A stretch of DNA of 64,000 nucleotides from Halarcobacter bivalviorum (GTDB taxonomy: Bacteria > Campylobacterota > Campylobacteria > Campylobacterales > Arcobacteraceae), in NCBI RefSeq assembly GCF_003346815.1, contig NZ_CP031217.1:2294001-2358000 (forward strand), read 5' to 3'. Below are positions 27,423-36,926 of the stretch, one piece after another. The position numbers and the translations under genes are program-made. The notes beneath the pieces are model-generated. The model ran no database searches. It was not told the DNA's origin and worked only from the letters and a program-made list of their open reading frames with translations. Position 1 is the first letter of the stretch. Every line of letters starts with the position of its first letter.

Positions 27423-28701
27423 AAAAAATTGACTTTTTCTGTTTCTTTAACTCTTCATTCTCTTTTTGAAGATTTGTAACTAAATCTTTTAAATCATTTA
27501 TTCTTTTTTTATTTTCTAAATCTTTTTTAATAAAAGAATCTAATTCTCCTGTCTTTGCCGATAACATTGTTTCTAAATCATTTATTGTTTTCTCTTGTCT
27601 TTTATTCAAACTTTTAATACTATTTAAAGCTCTATACATCTGATCAAACTGCTTACTCTTATCTTGTTTTGTCATTAAATTTAATTTATCATACTCTAAA
27701 TTGTTTTTTTCATAAGCTTCTAATTGATTAAGTAACTGCTTTCTTTTTAACTCATTTTGAGAAGCTTTATTCTCCAATGAAATATTAGCATTTGAAAGAT
27801 CAATTATCTTTTTATTCAAAAGCTCTTTTTCACTAACTAATTGACTTATTGCTTTTTTATACTGAGTTACTTGCTCTAAATATTTTTTATAGCTCTCTCT
27901 TTTTTTAAGTTCATCTTCTGTTACTAAAAATCTAACTGCTATATACTCTTTAATCTCCTTATTAGAAGAATCAAAGATTGGAATAATCTTAGTATTTACA
28001 AAAAAAGTAGAACCATCTTTTGCTAAGTTTTTAAAAGTACCACTCCAAATTTTACCACTTTGAATAGTATCCCATAAAGTTTTGAAAAAATCCTTTGAAA
28101 TCTCTGGATGCCTTATTAGCTTATGAGATTTACCAATTAACTCACTCTCTTCATAGCCAGTAACAACACAAAATCCTTCATTTACGTAAGTAATCTTGCC
28201 ACTTAAATCTGTTTTTGAGACAATTGCTTCTTGATTTAAAATATCTAAATAAGTTTGTAACTCTTTCTTTTGATTTTCATAACTTTTTTTATAAAATATA
28301 TCATTACAAATCCTATCTAACCTCTCATTTATAATATTTAAATCAATTGGTTTCATAATATAACTATCAATATGTAAATATATAGCTTGTAATAGTTGTT
28401 CTGTCTCCGTTCTTGCTGTAATTAACATAGAAGGAATATCTTTATCTATTTCTTTAATCTTCTCAAACATCTCTAAGCCATCCATTTTAGGCATATTAAT
28501 ATCACTAATTACTAAATCAAATTTTTCATTTTTTGAATAAGCATCTTGAAAAGCTAAAAAGCCATCTAAACCATTAGAACAAAGTTTAACTGTACTAAAT
28601 TTTCGCTCTAAAAATTTACCTAATTTTTCCCTTGCTAACTCTTCATCTTCTACATATAAAACTTTTAAACTTTTAATTTTTTCATTTATTTCTATCATCA
28701 T
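27421..28701 (-). CDS. response regulator with PAS domain and C-terminal coiled coil
   Basis: In this 426-residue cytoplasmic signalling protein, residues 10-130 form a receiver domain (LYVEDEELAREKL, phospho-acceptor Asp in LVISDINMPKMDGLEMF near 62, Lys in SYIMKPID near 112). Residues 155-265 form a PAS domain (TYVNEGFCVVTGYEESELIG, then KDGSTFFVNTKIIPI), which may bind a flavin or haem. The last 150 residues are heptad-rich and predicted coiled coil (ISLENKASQNELKRKQL). No DNA-binding or GGDEF output domain is present, so it probably works by protein contact. It follows the kinase gene by 20 bp and is its likely partner. Confidence 0.9.
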   Translation of the reverse strand: MMIEINEKIKSLKVLYVEDEELAREKLGKFLERKFSTVKLCSNGLDGFLAFQDAYSKNEKFDLVISDINMPKMDGLEMFEKIKEIDKDIPSMLITARTETEQLLQAIYLHIDSYIMKPIDLNIINERLDRICNDIFYKKSYENQKKELQTYLDILNQEAIVSKTDLSGKITYVNEGFCVVTGYEESELIGKSHKLIRHPEISKDFFKTLWDTIQSGKIWSGTFKNLAKDGSTFFVNTKIIPIFDSSNKEIKEYIAVRFLVTEDELKKRESYKKYLEQVTQYKKAISQLVSEKELLNKKIIDLSNANISLENKASQNELKRKQLLNQLEAYEKNNLEYDKLNLMTKQDKSKQFDQMYRALNSIKSLNKRQEKTINDLETMLSAKTGELDSFIKKDLENKKRINDLKDLVTNLQKENEELKKQKKSIF

Positions 28702-28721
28702 AAATCCTTTAAAAAAGATAT

Positions 28722-30590
28722 CTATAGCTTATCTACTAAATCACTATCAATTGGTTTTTTTAAACTTCGATAAGCTAACTCTTTATACTTTTGTTCTATC
28801 TCATTTTCAGAAATTAAAATAAGTTTATTTTCTGAATTATTCACTAAAAAATCTAACTCCTCTTCTGTCATTTTATCTATGTCAACAATTAGCTTTTCAT
28901 CTCTTTCCATATATTTTTTTAGTTCATCAAAAGAGAAAGCTTGAAGAACTTTATACTTTTTATTTAAATCAATTACCAAATTAAAAAATAGTACGGGGTC
29001 ATTATTTAAAACTATTATCTCTTCTTTTCTCTCTATTAAAGTAGAAACATCCTCACTATTTGTACTTTTTATCTCTAAAAGATTCATACTCTCTAACAAG
29101 TGTTTATTTTTAGGAAAAACAACAGAGAACCTTGACCCCTTATCTACTTCACTTTCTACACTTATTTTTGCGTCTAATAATTTTGTTAACTCTTTACAAA
29201 TAGCTAAACCTAAACCTGTACCACCATATTTCCTTGTAGTACTCCCATCTGCTTGTTTAAACCTATCAAATATATGTTCTAACTTATCTTTTGAGATTCC
29301 TATTCCATTATCTTCAACAATAACTTTAAAGTTTTTATTTTCATCAACCACTAAAAACTTTACTTGTCCATTTTCTGTAAATTTTAAAGCATTACTTAAT
29401 AGATTTTTTATTATTTGGTTAATTCTATCTTTATCACTAAATATATAATTCAATGATTTATCAATATGGAAAACAAAATCAATATTTTTCTCTTTTACTT
29501 GAAGGTTAAACATATCATAAATACCATGCATTAACTCTTTTAAATCAATTTTATCATTATTTAAAGTTATCTCCCCTGCTTCTAGTTTTGAAAGGTCTAA
29601 CACATCATTAATAAGAAAGAGTAAATCTTTTCCACATCTATTTATAATCTCTAAATTTTTAATCTCTTTTTCATTTAAAATACCTCTTTTATTTTTCATC
29701 ATTACATTACTTATTACATTGATTGAATTAAGAGGTGTTTTTAACTCATGACTCATATTAGCCATGAAATCATCTTTTGCTTTATTTGCATCTAAAAGCT
29801 CTTTTTTTTGTTCTTCTAATTTATTTTTCTGAATCTCTCTTATCATAGTTAATTGTTGCATATTGATATAAGCTTCATTAATTCGTTTTGACATTTTGTT
29901 AAAAGTATTAGCAAGAGTATGTAACTCATTTTTTTCAATATTGCCTAATTTAATTTCAATTAACTCATGCTCAACAACATCAAACTTTTTTGTTGAATCA
30001 ATAATAATATTAAGAGGTTCTACTAAATGTTTAGTCGAGAAGATTAAAAATAGAACTCCTAAAGTAATCATACTTGCAAGAATATTTAATAAAATTAAAT
30101 AAATTGACTCTTCCATATTCTCAAAAATTTCTGATTCTTTAATAAATAAAAAGATGTAATAATTTCTATTATTGTGAGAAAACTCTATTCCATGAGTTAA
30201 TAAATTTTTAGAAAAACTATATTTTAAGTTAGGAAGTCTAATTACCGATTTTATATTTTCAATATTAGATGAGACTACTCCATGTAAAAAAAGAAACCTT
30301 TGTTTCTCCTCAATAATAGCTAGACCTGAAATATCTGTAGTTGCTTCTATTGCATGGGCAATAGAACTTAACTCTTTAATATCTTTTTTTTCTGTATTAT
30401 TAATTAATATATCTTTATATACTTTTTCAATCTTTATAAATACTTTTTCTAGTTTTCTTTTTTCATTTGTATATTCTGTGAATATTTGAAAGACAACAAA
30501 AATAAATACAAAAATAAAATATGTAAGATATACTTGTTTAAATAAGTTTGAACTAATACTATTTTTAAATCTTTCTATTATATTTAACAT
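28722..30590 (-). CDS. hybrid sensor histidine kinase with shortened receiver-like end
   Basis: The start is uncertain. The frame is open to ATG 30674, but TATAAT near 30656 on this strand would start transcription after that codon, so ATG 30590 (MLNIIERFKNSIS, 622 residues) is preferred. From that start, TM1 is at about 15-37, a periplasmic sensor follows to 160, TM2 is at about 165-185, and a HAMP-like segment comes next. A HisKA domain (NMSHELKTPLNSIN, His near 283) and HATPase boxes (NLLSNALKFT, EDNGIGI, GTGLGLAICKELT) are present. The last 100 residues resemble a receiver domain that keeps the Asp (IVDIDKM) and Lys-Pro (LKKPID) but lacks the usual MPxMDG loop. It precedes the PAS response-regulator gene. 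Confidence 0.88.
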   Translation of the reverse strand: MLNIIERFKNSISSNLFKQVYLTYFIFVFIFVVFQIFTEYTNEKRKLEKVFIKIEKVYKDILINNTEKKDIKELSSIAHAIEATTDISGLAIIEEKQRFLFLHGVVSSNIENIKSVIRLPNLKYSFSKNLLTHGIEFSHNNRNYYIFLFIKESEIFENMEESIYLILLNILASMITLGVLFLIFSTKHLVEPLNIIIDSTKKFDVVEHELIEIKLGNIEKNELHTLANTFNKMSKRINEAYINMQQLTMIREIQKNKLEEQKKELLDANKAKDDFMANMSHELKTPLNSINVISNVMMKNKRGILNEKEIKNLEIINRCGKDLLFLINDVLDLSKLEAGEITLNNDKIDLKELMHGIYDMFNLQVKEKNIDFVFHIDKSLNYIFSDKDRINQIIKNLLSNALKFTENGQVKFLVVDENKNFKVIVEDNGIGISKDKLEHIFDRFKQADGSTTRKYGGTGLGLAICKELTKLLDAKISVESEVDKGSRFSVVFPKNKHLLESMNLLEIKSTNSEDVSTLIERKEEIIVLNNDPVLFFNLVIDLNKKYKVLQAFSFDELKKYMERDEKLIVDIDKMTEEELDFLVNNSENKLILISENEIEQKYKELAYRSLKKPIDSDLVDKL

Positions 30591-30711
30591 CACTTTTGAA
30601 CTTAAAGTTTCACTCCTATATTTTTTATTAATCATTATATTATTAAAAAATACTATTATAGTATCATTTTCCATTATAATTTTATAAGATTTAAATTACA
30701 AAGGATATTTA

Positions 30712-31815
30712 ATGAAAGATAATTTTTCTATTTTAATACTTGATGATGTACAAGATAATATCTATTCATTAGAGTTATTAATTGAAGACTTAGATATTAA
30801 TGTCTATTCAGCTTTAAAAGCAAATGATGCTATTAATATTCTTATGAAAGAAGATATAGATTTAATTCTTTGTGATATACAAATGCCAGATATAGATGGA
30901 TTTCAGTTTGTAGAATATATAAAAAATATAGATAAACTAAAAGATATACCAGTTATTTTTATCACCGGAATTTATGATAAAGATTTCTATCAAAAGAAAG
31001 GTTATGATTTAGGCGCAATTGAATATATCTCAAAACCTATAGATGATGTTCTTTTAACTTCTAAATTAAAAGCATATATTGAATTATTTAATAAAAATAA
31101 ACAGATAAAATCCTCTTTAGAAAAGGCAAATAAGCTTGCTGTACATAATACAAAGATGGCAAGTATTGGAGAGATGATTGGCGTAATCTCTCATCAACTA
31201 AAACAACCTTTAAATGTTTTGTCAATCTATTGTGATGATATTAAATTTGCCTATACTTTTAATGAACTAAATGATGAAGTTATTAATGACTTTTCTGAAA
31301 ACACTAAAAAACAAATCCATTATATGAGAGATACAATTGATGGTTTTTTAAACTTTTTTAAAGAAGATAAAAATAAAAATAGTTTTGAGATAAAAAAAGT
31401 TATTGAAAAAACAAAAGAGTTACTAACTCCTCAAATAGAGATGAATCAAGTTGAAATAGAGACTCAAATTCTTTCAAACTATACTTTAAATGGTATAGAA
31501 ATGGAATTATCTCAAGTTCTTATTAATCTAATTACTAACTCTATTCAAGCCTTTATTGAAAAAGATATTAAAGAAAGAAATATTGAAATAATCTCTTTTA
31601 CTAAAAATGAAAAAAACTATTTAGTAATAAGTGATAATGCAGGTGGAATAGAAGAGAGCAATTTAGAAAAGATATTTGATCCTTATTACACGACAAAAGA
31701 GGATGGCACAGGTATTGGTTTATATATGGTAAAACTTGTAATAAAAAATAGTTTTAACGCTAATTTAAAAATTGAAAACTCTAAAAATGGAGTTAGATTT
31801 GTAATTCAATTTTAA
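30712..31815 (+). CDS. receiver-histidine kinase fusion protein
   Basis: This cytoplasmic 367-residue protein has an N-terminal receiver domain (about 5-120: ILILDDVQDNIYSLEL, acceptor Asp in LILCDIQMPDIDGFQF, Lys in IEYISKPIDD). It is joined by a short coiled coil to a HisKA-like domain with H-box GVISHQLKQPLNVLS (His near 158), N-box NLITNSIQAF, and G-boxes SDNAGGIEE and GTGIGLYMVK. It has no membrane segment, so it probably receives phosphate or a signal from another kinase. It diverges from the neighbouring hybrid kinase and may be part of the same circuit. AAAGGATATTTA precedes the ATG. Confidence 0.93.
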   Translation: MKDNFSILILDDVQDNIYSLELLIEDLDINVYSALKANDAINILMKEDIDLILCDIQMPDIDGFQFVEYIKNIDKLKDIPVIFITGIYDKDFYQKKGYDLGAIEYISKPIDDVLLTSKLKAYIELFNKNKQIKSSLEKANKLAVHNTKMASIGEMIGVISHQLKQPLNVLSIYCDDIKFAYTFNELNDEVINDFSENTKKQIHYMRDTIDGFLNFFKEDKNKNSFEIKKVIEKTKELLTPQIEMNQVEIETQILSNYTLNGIEMELSQVLINLITNSIQAFIEKDIKERNIEIISFTKNEKNYLVISDNAGGIEESNLEKIFDPYYTTKEDGTGIGLYMVKLVIKNSFNANLKIENSKNGVRFVIQF

Positions 31816-33414
31816 CTATTTTGGTTGATGAAATTGTAGAAGAAATTCTATTTCTATACCAGCTTCAGTTTTCACAAAATTAATTGGATAGGCAATATTT
31901 ATTGAATACATTTCATTATTTAAAATCTCAATAATTTTGAAAAATTCTAAAGGAGATTGTACAAGCATATTTACTAAATAATCAAAAGTTACAAACTCAT
32001 TTTTAGAACTTGATTTAAAGTTTAGTCTTGTCTCTTTTGAAAATAGCATTTTAAGTTGCTCTGTTACAGTAATAATAGACATAAATTCATTTGATAAATA
32101 TATCTCTTTATACTCTTTTGTCTCTTGCTCTTTTTTAGCTTTAAAACCTTCAACATTAATACTTGCTTTTAATACTGGTTTTTTACTCTCTTTAAATTCA
32201 ATATCTATTTTCTCATACTCTTTTTGTAGTTCTGGCTTGATAACCTTAATAAAAGTATCTTTATTTAACATATTAATATCAAGTAATAATCTATCATTAT
32301 CAACTGTTAATTCTGTTAATACTACATCATAAGGGATTACTTCTAAAGCTTTTAATACTTTAAACTCTACATCAGAATTTAAAGATAAATGGTTAGGAAG
32401 AATTATCTTCTTTTTTATTTCCTGTTTAACTACAACTTCTTGTTTTTGAACTACTTCTTTTTTACTCTCTTCAATTCCTAACCATTTCTTATATGGTAAA
32501 ACAAAAGCACTTGCTGCAAAAACTACAGCAAAAATAGCTAAAACTATAATAAAGTTTCTAACTGTATTTGTAGGTTTAGGTCTTGGTTTTATAAAACTTT
32601 TATGGGAATGAGTATCTTTTGATAATTGAAATAACTCTTCATCTACAGATATTGGATGATAAGTTACATCTATCATAAACTCTTCACTCATTTGTGATAT
32701 CTGTTCACTTGTTAAAATTTTAATATTATATAAAAGTGATATTTTCTCAATAAAAATATTTTTACTACCTTCATAAAACTCTTCAATTGTATTTTGAATT
32801 GCCTCATGTAGTTCTAAGCTATATACTTCATCAAATAGCTTTTGTCCTAAAACTTCATTTTCATAAAATTTACTCTGCTTAATATCATCAAAAGCAGTTA
32901 ATTGAATCTTTTTATTGAAAACTATCTCATTTTTTTCATTTAAAACTACACAAAAAGCTTGGTCATTAAAAAGTAAAACTACTAAATTATTATTGCAAGG
33001 ATTTTGCTCTATATGTAGATTTAAAATATGATATGCAGAGAAGATATAATCAACTCCACATTTTTCAAAATAGTTTTTTGTTTCAAAAAGAGTATTTTTT
33101 GAAACTGCGATATTGTAATCATTATTTAAAGATGTGATTTCACAATCTTTTGGTTTTGCACCTTTCTTTTTTATAAGGGCAGTATCATCAGCAATTAATA
33201 GTGTAGAAATATAGGTATTATTTATTTCTGAAGCATGATTATTAAGTTTTGTAGCAATGTCTCTACCTAAGATATCATCTTTTGCAATAAAAGTAGAACT
33301 ATTTGTCTCAACAATATCATTATTGCTAAGTCTCTTATAGTTTATTTTTAATTGATTAGTATATTTTATTGCATTAATATATAATGATTCTTTGGAAAAC
33401 ATTTTAAAACTCAA
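31816..33414 (-). CDS. single-pass membrane protein with PilM/GspL-like layout, unknown function
   Basis: This 532-residue protein has no clear signature motif. Residues 1-270 are a soluble cytoplasmic domain with alternating strands and helices (ISTLLIADDTALI; NLVVLLFNDQAFCVVLNEKN; IFIEKISLLYNIKIL), reminiscent of the actin-like fold of PilM/GspL. One membrane helix lies at about 286-306 (NFIIVLAIFAVVFAASAFVLP). The periplasmic part contains a Lys/Val-rich linker (VVQKQEVVVKQEIKKK) and two ferredoxin-like stretches, the layout of PilN/PilO or GspL-M fusions. The gene follows DUF374 and miaB. From memory, C. jejuni has a membrane-protein gene at the same place (Cj0456c). A pilus or secretion role is inferred only from layout. 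Confidence 0.7.
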   Translation of the reverse strand: MSFKMFSKESLYINAIKYTNQLKINYKRLSNNDIVETNSSTFIAKDDILGRDIATKLNNHASEINNTYISTLLIADDTALIKKKGAKPKDCEITSLNNDYNIAVSKNTLFETKNYFEKCGVDYIFSAYHILNLHIEQNPCNNNLVVLLFNDQAFCVVLNEKNEIVFNKKIQLTAFDDIKQSKFYENEVLGQKLFDEVYSLELHEAIQNTIEEFYEGSKNIFIEKISLLYNIKILTSEQISQMSEEFMIDVTYHPISVDEELFQLSKDTHSHKSFIKPRPKPTNTVRNFIIVLAIFAVVFAASAFVLPYKKWLGIEESKKEVVQKQEVVVKQEIKKKIILPNHLSLNSDVEFKVLKALEVIPYDVVLTELTVDNDRLLLDINMLNKDTFIKVIKPELQKEYEKIDIEFKESKKPVLKASINVEGFKAKKEQETKEYKEIYLSNEFMSIITVTEQLKMLFSKETRLNFKSSSKNEFVTFDYLVNMLVQSPLEFFKIIEILNNEMYSINIAYPINFVKTEAGIEIEFLLQFHQPK

Positions 33415-33417
33415 CCT

Positions 33418-34032
33418 TTATTGCATGGCGTTTTCTAGCATTTTTTCTTTTATAAGTTCTTTTGCTTCTTCCATTTCCATATTGCTAATATCTAAAGGTT
33501 CTTGAATAAAGAACTCTAAAGTACCAAAAGGTTTTGGTAAAACAAACTTATCCCAAGAGTTAAATTGCCAATATTTAGTTGCTTTATAGTTAAATATCAA
33601 AATTCTAGCATTTGTTTTCTTTGAGATAGCAACAATCCCGTCAGCAACTGAATGTCTTGGTCCTCTTGGACCATCAGGAGTTATTGCTACATCATTTTTT
33701 GCTTTTATCTCTTTAATAGCAGAAATTAGAGCTTTTGCTCCACCTTTACTGCTTGAACCTCTAATAGAGTGAATACCTAAATATTCAACTGTTCTTGTTA
33801 TAGCTTCCCCATCTTTATGTTGACTTATTAAAGCACTAACTTTCCCATTTAATTTTAGTTTCCTATAATTAAATGGTTGCATTAGAAGCTCTCCATGCCA
33901 AAAAGCCACAACAAAAGATTCATTTTCATCTATCTTAGGGTGATGAAAAACTTTTTTACTTGTAAAATATATGAACTTTACAAAGAGTTGTAAGAAAAAA
34001 GGTACAACTCTTGTAATTAAAAAAATTTTCAT
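33418..34032 (-). CDS. DUF374 lysophospholipid acyltransferase-family protein
   Basis: This 204-residue membrane-associated protein of the DUF374 family is related to LPLAT/LpxL acyltransferases. Motifs are FWHGELLMQPF near residue 48 (His-containing catalytic block), SQHKDGEAITRTVEYLGI, RGSSSKGGAKAL, and TPDGPRGPRH near 118-127. These proteins are thought to acylate a lipid such as a lipid A or phospholipid precursor; the precise acceptor is unknown. It begins right after the miaB stop and ends 3 bp before the next gene. From memory the order matches C. jejuni Cj0457c beside miaB. Confidence 0.9.
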   Translation of the reverse strand: MKIFLITRVVPFFLQLFVKFIYFTSKKVFHHPKIDENESFVVAFWHGELLMQPFNYRKLKLNGKVSALISQHKDGEAITRTVEYLGIHSIRGSSSKGGAKALISAIKEIKAKNDVAITPDGPRGPRHSVADGIVAISKKTNARILIFNYKATKYWQFNSWDKFVLPKPFGTLEFFIQEPLDISNMEMEEAKELIKEKMLENAMQ

Positions 34033-35346
34033 TTAGTTTACCACTTCACCTTTTAATGCCGTTCTTGTTGCATCAGTAATCTTAACTTTTACGATTTGTC
34101 CTAATAACTCATCACTACCTTTTACAAAAACTTGGCAATAGTTATCTGTAAAACCAGCAATTTCACCATTTGGTTTTAAAGATTCAAATAAAACTTCTAC
34201 AGTTTTTCCAATATTTGAATCCATTAATTCACTTTGATGTAATTTATGAAGTTCAATAACCTCTATAAGTCTTGCACTTCCAATTTCATCTTCAATCTCT
34301 AAATCTTTAAATTCTAAAGCTTTAGTATTTGGTCTTGGAGAGTATTTAAAGTTAAAAATTTGGTCAAATTTAACTTGTTTGATTACATCAATTGTATCTT
34401 CAAAATCTTCTTGAGACTCACCTGGGAAAGCTACAATAATATCAGTAGTGATTCTAACATTAGGAACTAAATCTCTAATTTTTTTAGCCCTATTTAAAAA
34501 CCACTCTTTTGTATATCCTCTTTTCATAGCTTTTAATACTTGTGTTGAACCACTTTGTAAAGGCATATGAATACATTTTGAAATCTTAGGATTTTTTGCA
34601 AATTCTTCAATAAACTCATCATCCATATGTAAAGGATGAGGAGAAGTAAATCTAATTCTCTCTAAACCTTCAATCTTTGACACTTCTTGTAAAAGTTTAG
34701 TAAAGTTTGTTTTTTCTCTTCCATCAGAGAATCTTCTTCCATAAGAGTTTACATTTTGACCTAATAAAGTAACCTCTTTTGCTCCCTTTGCAACATCTTT
34801 TTGAACTTGTTCAACAATCATCTCTGGTGGAATAGAGATTTCATCACCTCTTGTTGCAGGAACAATACAGTAAGTACACTCTTTATCACATCCAATAGAA
34901 ATATTTACAGATGTTTTATATAAGGAATTAGAATTTTGTGCAAATTGGTAAGTTGAGTCATCATAATCAATATCTATCTCAACAGAACCTTTTTTATCAA
35001 CTACATCTTTAATCTTTGAAATATTTCTTGCTCCAACAACAAAATCTACATAAGGAGCTCTTTTTATAATATCTTCACCTAAGTGGCTTGCAGTACATCC
35101 ACAAACACCAATCTTAGCATCTTTTTTCTTTTTAATATTGAACTGTCCAATTTCAGAAAAAAGTTTTTGAACAGGTTTCTCTCTTACTGAACAAGTATTA
35201 ATAATAATTAAATCAGCTTCTTCCATCTGATCTGTTGTAATATAGTTTTTATGCTCTTTTAGTTCAGCAATAATATGTTGACTATCAGTGTCATTCATTT
35301 GACACCCTAGCGTTTGTATAAATAGTTTCTTTTCTTCTTTACTCAT
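34033..35346 (-). CDS. miaB: tRNA-2-methylthio-N6-dimethylallyladenosine synthase MiaB
   Basis: MiaB adds the 2-methylthio group to i6A37 of tRNAs. The 437-residue protein has the N-terminal methylthiotransferase domain with three cluster cysteines (TLGCQMND near 14, NTCSVREK near 50, GVCGCTAS near 83). The radical SAM motif CxxxCxxC is in [19 protein letters not shown] near 155, and GQNVNSYG follows. A TRAM domain ends the protein. The RGDEI context and length identify MiaB rather than RimO. It follows the HP0268-type gene by 23 bp. Confidence 0.96.
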   Translation of the reverse strand: MSKEEKKLFIQTLGCQMNDTDSQHIIAELKEHKNYITTDQMEEADLIIINTCSVREKPVQKLFSEIGQFNIKKKKDAKIGVCGCTASHLGEDIIKRAPYVDFVVGARNISKIKDVVDKKGSVEIDIDYDDSTYQFAQNSNSLYKTSVNISIGCDKECTYCIVPATRGDEISIPPEMIVEQVQKDVAKGAKEVTLLGQNVNSYGRRFSDGREKTNFTKLLQEVSKIEGLERIRFTSPHPLHMDDEFIEEFAKNPKISKCIHMPLQSGSTQVLKAMKRGYTKEWFLNRAKKIRDLVPNVRITTDIIVAFPGESQEDFEDTIDVIKQVKFDQIFNFKYSPRPNTKALEFKDLEIEDEIGSARLIEVIELHKLHQSELMDSNIGKTVEVLFESLKPNGEIAGFTDNYCQVFVKGSDELLGQIVKVKITDATRTALKGEVVN

Positions 35347-35369
35347 TTATCTTTATTCACTTTTTATTA

Positions 35370-35612
35370 TTATAAAGCATGTACCTCATACATGTATTCT
35401 TCATCAGCAAGCCCATACTTTACTTCTCTGAAATATACGTTATACCCCTCATCCTCTAACGCATCAACTAAAGACATCATATCTTTGTGAGAGTTGTCTC
35501 TATCAAAATAGAATATTTTTTCACCACTTTTAGTTAATTCTTCTTTGATTTTATCAAGTTGAACTTTTTTTGGTTTCTCAGTAAGTTCATTTCTTGCAAA
35601 TAATAATTCCAT
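35370..35612 (-). CDS. HP0268-family small nuclease-like protein
   Basis: This 80-residue protein matches the pattern of H. pylori HP0268, a small protein reported to nick DNA and cut RNA at purines. Shared features are the exact length, KIFYFDRDNSHKDMMSLVDA in the centre, and the acidic/aromatic end ADEEYMYEVHAL. It is restricted to Campylobacterota, so it also serves as a lineage marker. It heads the minus-strand operon with miaB, DUF374 and the PilM-like gene, and diverges from nusA. The activity is inferred from the family only. Confidence 0.85.
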   Translation of the reverse strand: MELLFARNELTEKPKKVQLDKIKEELTKSGEKIFYFDRDNSHKDMMSLVDALEDEGYNVYFREVKYGLADEEYMYEVHAL

Positions 35613-35689
35613 TTAAATACCTTTTTGTTTTTAATTAGCTAAATAGTTTATCTTAAAGTTGCTTTAATTTGTATAAAAGAACTTTTTGA

Positions 35690-35741
35690 TATAATATTGT
35701 TCTACTCACATTGAAAATCAAAAAACATTACATTTCAATGT
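35690..35741 (+). promoter_or_regulatory. nusA: nusA promoter and leader hairpin
   Basis: TATAAT at 35690-35695 is a strong -10 element. Just after the expected transcription start, ACATTGAAA (35708-35716) and TTTCAATGT (35733-35741) form a perfect 9-bp inverted repeat with a 16-base AT-rich loop, 21 bases before the nusA ATG. No T-run follows, so it is not a terminator. It may affect mRNA stability or feedback on nusA. Confidence 0.5.
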
Positions 35742-35762
35742 TAAAATAAGAAGGTAATATTA

Positions 35763-36926
35763 ATGGATAAGATTATTGATATATTGGACTCTATTGCCTA
35801 TGAAAAAGGCCTTAAGATAGAGGAAGTTGAAACAGCACTAAAAGAAGCACTTATTAAAACTGCTGAAAAAATGGTGGATGAAACTTTAACTTTTGATGCA
35901 AATATTGACAGAGCAAATAAAAAATTAGAGCTTTCACAAAAAGTTGAAGTTGTACCAGATGGAGATAGTAGATCTTTAGGACTTGATGAAGAAGGTAATA
36001 ACGTAAACCCTGAAAACTTCATTGAACTAAGTGAAGCTAAAGAAATAGACCCAGATTTAGAAGTTGGGGATACAGTTGATTATGACTTAGAATTTGAGAA
36101 TATGGGAAGAAATGCTGCAACAATTTTACATAGTAATTTTGAATACAGAGTACAAAGATATTTAGAAGAGACTTTAGTTAGTAAATATAAAAATAAAATT
36201 GGAAAAACTATTAGCGGAACAGTAACTAGAGTTGACAGACAAGAAAATACTTTTGTAGAGATTGGTGAAGTTAAAGGAATGCTTCCTAGAAAATCTAGAA
36301 TTAAAGGTGAATCTTTTAGAATTGGAGATACAGTAAAAGCTGTAGTAAAAGCTGTAAATATTGATAAAGCAAATGGCTTAATCATTGAAATTTCAAGAAC
36401 ATCACCTAAATTCTTAGAATCACTTTTAAGAGCAGAAGTTCCTGAATTAAAAGATGAAATTATCTCTATTGAAGCAAGTGCAAGAATTCCTGGAAGTAGA
36501 GCTAAAATTGCTTTAGCAACTACTGATGCTTCAGTTGACCCTATTGGTTCAATTGTAGGTGTGAAAGGTGTTAGAATTGGTGCCGTTTCAAAACAGTTAA
36601 GTGGAGAAAATATCGATTGTGTTGAGTATTCAGCAATTCCTGAAATGTTTATTTCAAGAGCTTTATCTCCTGCAATTATTCAAAGTGTAAAAATTGAAAC
36701 TCCTGCTGAAGGAAATGTAAAAGGAAAAGCAGTAGTAACAATTCCAAGTGACCAAAAATCAAAAGCAATTGGAAAAGCTGGATTAAACATCAGACTTGCT
36801 TCAATGTTAACTAAATATGAAATTGAATTAGTTGAAGTTGGTGGAGTATCAGCTTCAGCAGGTTCTGAAAATCAAGAAGCTGATAAAACAACTGATACTG
36901 CAAGTTTAGAGGCACTATTTAAATAA
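35763..36926 (+). CDS. nusA: transcription termination/antitermination factor NusA
   Basis: NusA binds RNA polymerase and modulates pausing, termination and antitermination. In this 387-residue protein, the N-terminal polymerase-binding domain (about 1-125) starts MDKIIDILDSIAYEKGL. An S1 domain follows (GKTISGTVTRVDRQENTFVEIG, from about 145), then two KH domains (IASARIPGSR-type ASARIPGSRAKIAL; GSIVGVKGVRIGAVSKQLSGE; SKAIGKAGLNIRLAS). It lacks the acidic repeats of E. coli NusA, as is usual in this phylum. The last 25 residues are an acidic, Ser/Ala-rich tail. Its stop overlaps the cysS start (TAATG). Confidence 0.96.
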   Translation: MDKIIDILDSIAYEKGLKIEEVETALKEALIKTAEKMVDETLTFDANIDRANKKLELSQKVEVVPDGDSRSLGLDEEGNNVNPENFIELSEAKEIDPDLEVGDTVDYDLEFENMGRNAATILHSNFEYRVQRYLEETLVSKYKNKIGKTISGTVTRVDRQENTFVEIGEVKGMLPRKSRIKGESFRIGDTVKAVVKAVNIDKANGLIIEISRTSPKFLESLLRAEVPELKDEIISIEASARIPGSRAKIALATTDASVDPIGSIVGVKGVRIGAVSKQLSGENIDCVEYSAIPEMFISRALSPAIIQSVKIETPAEGNVKGKAVVTIPSDQKSKAIGKAGLNIRLASMLTKYEIELVEVGGVSASAGSENQEADKTTDTASLEALFK

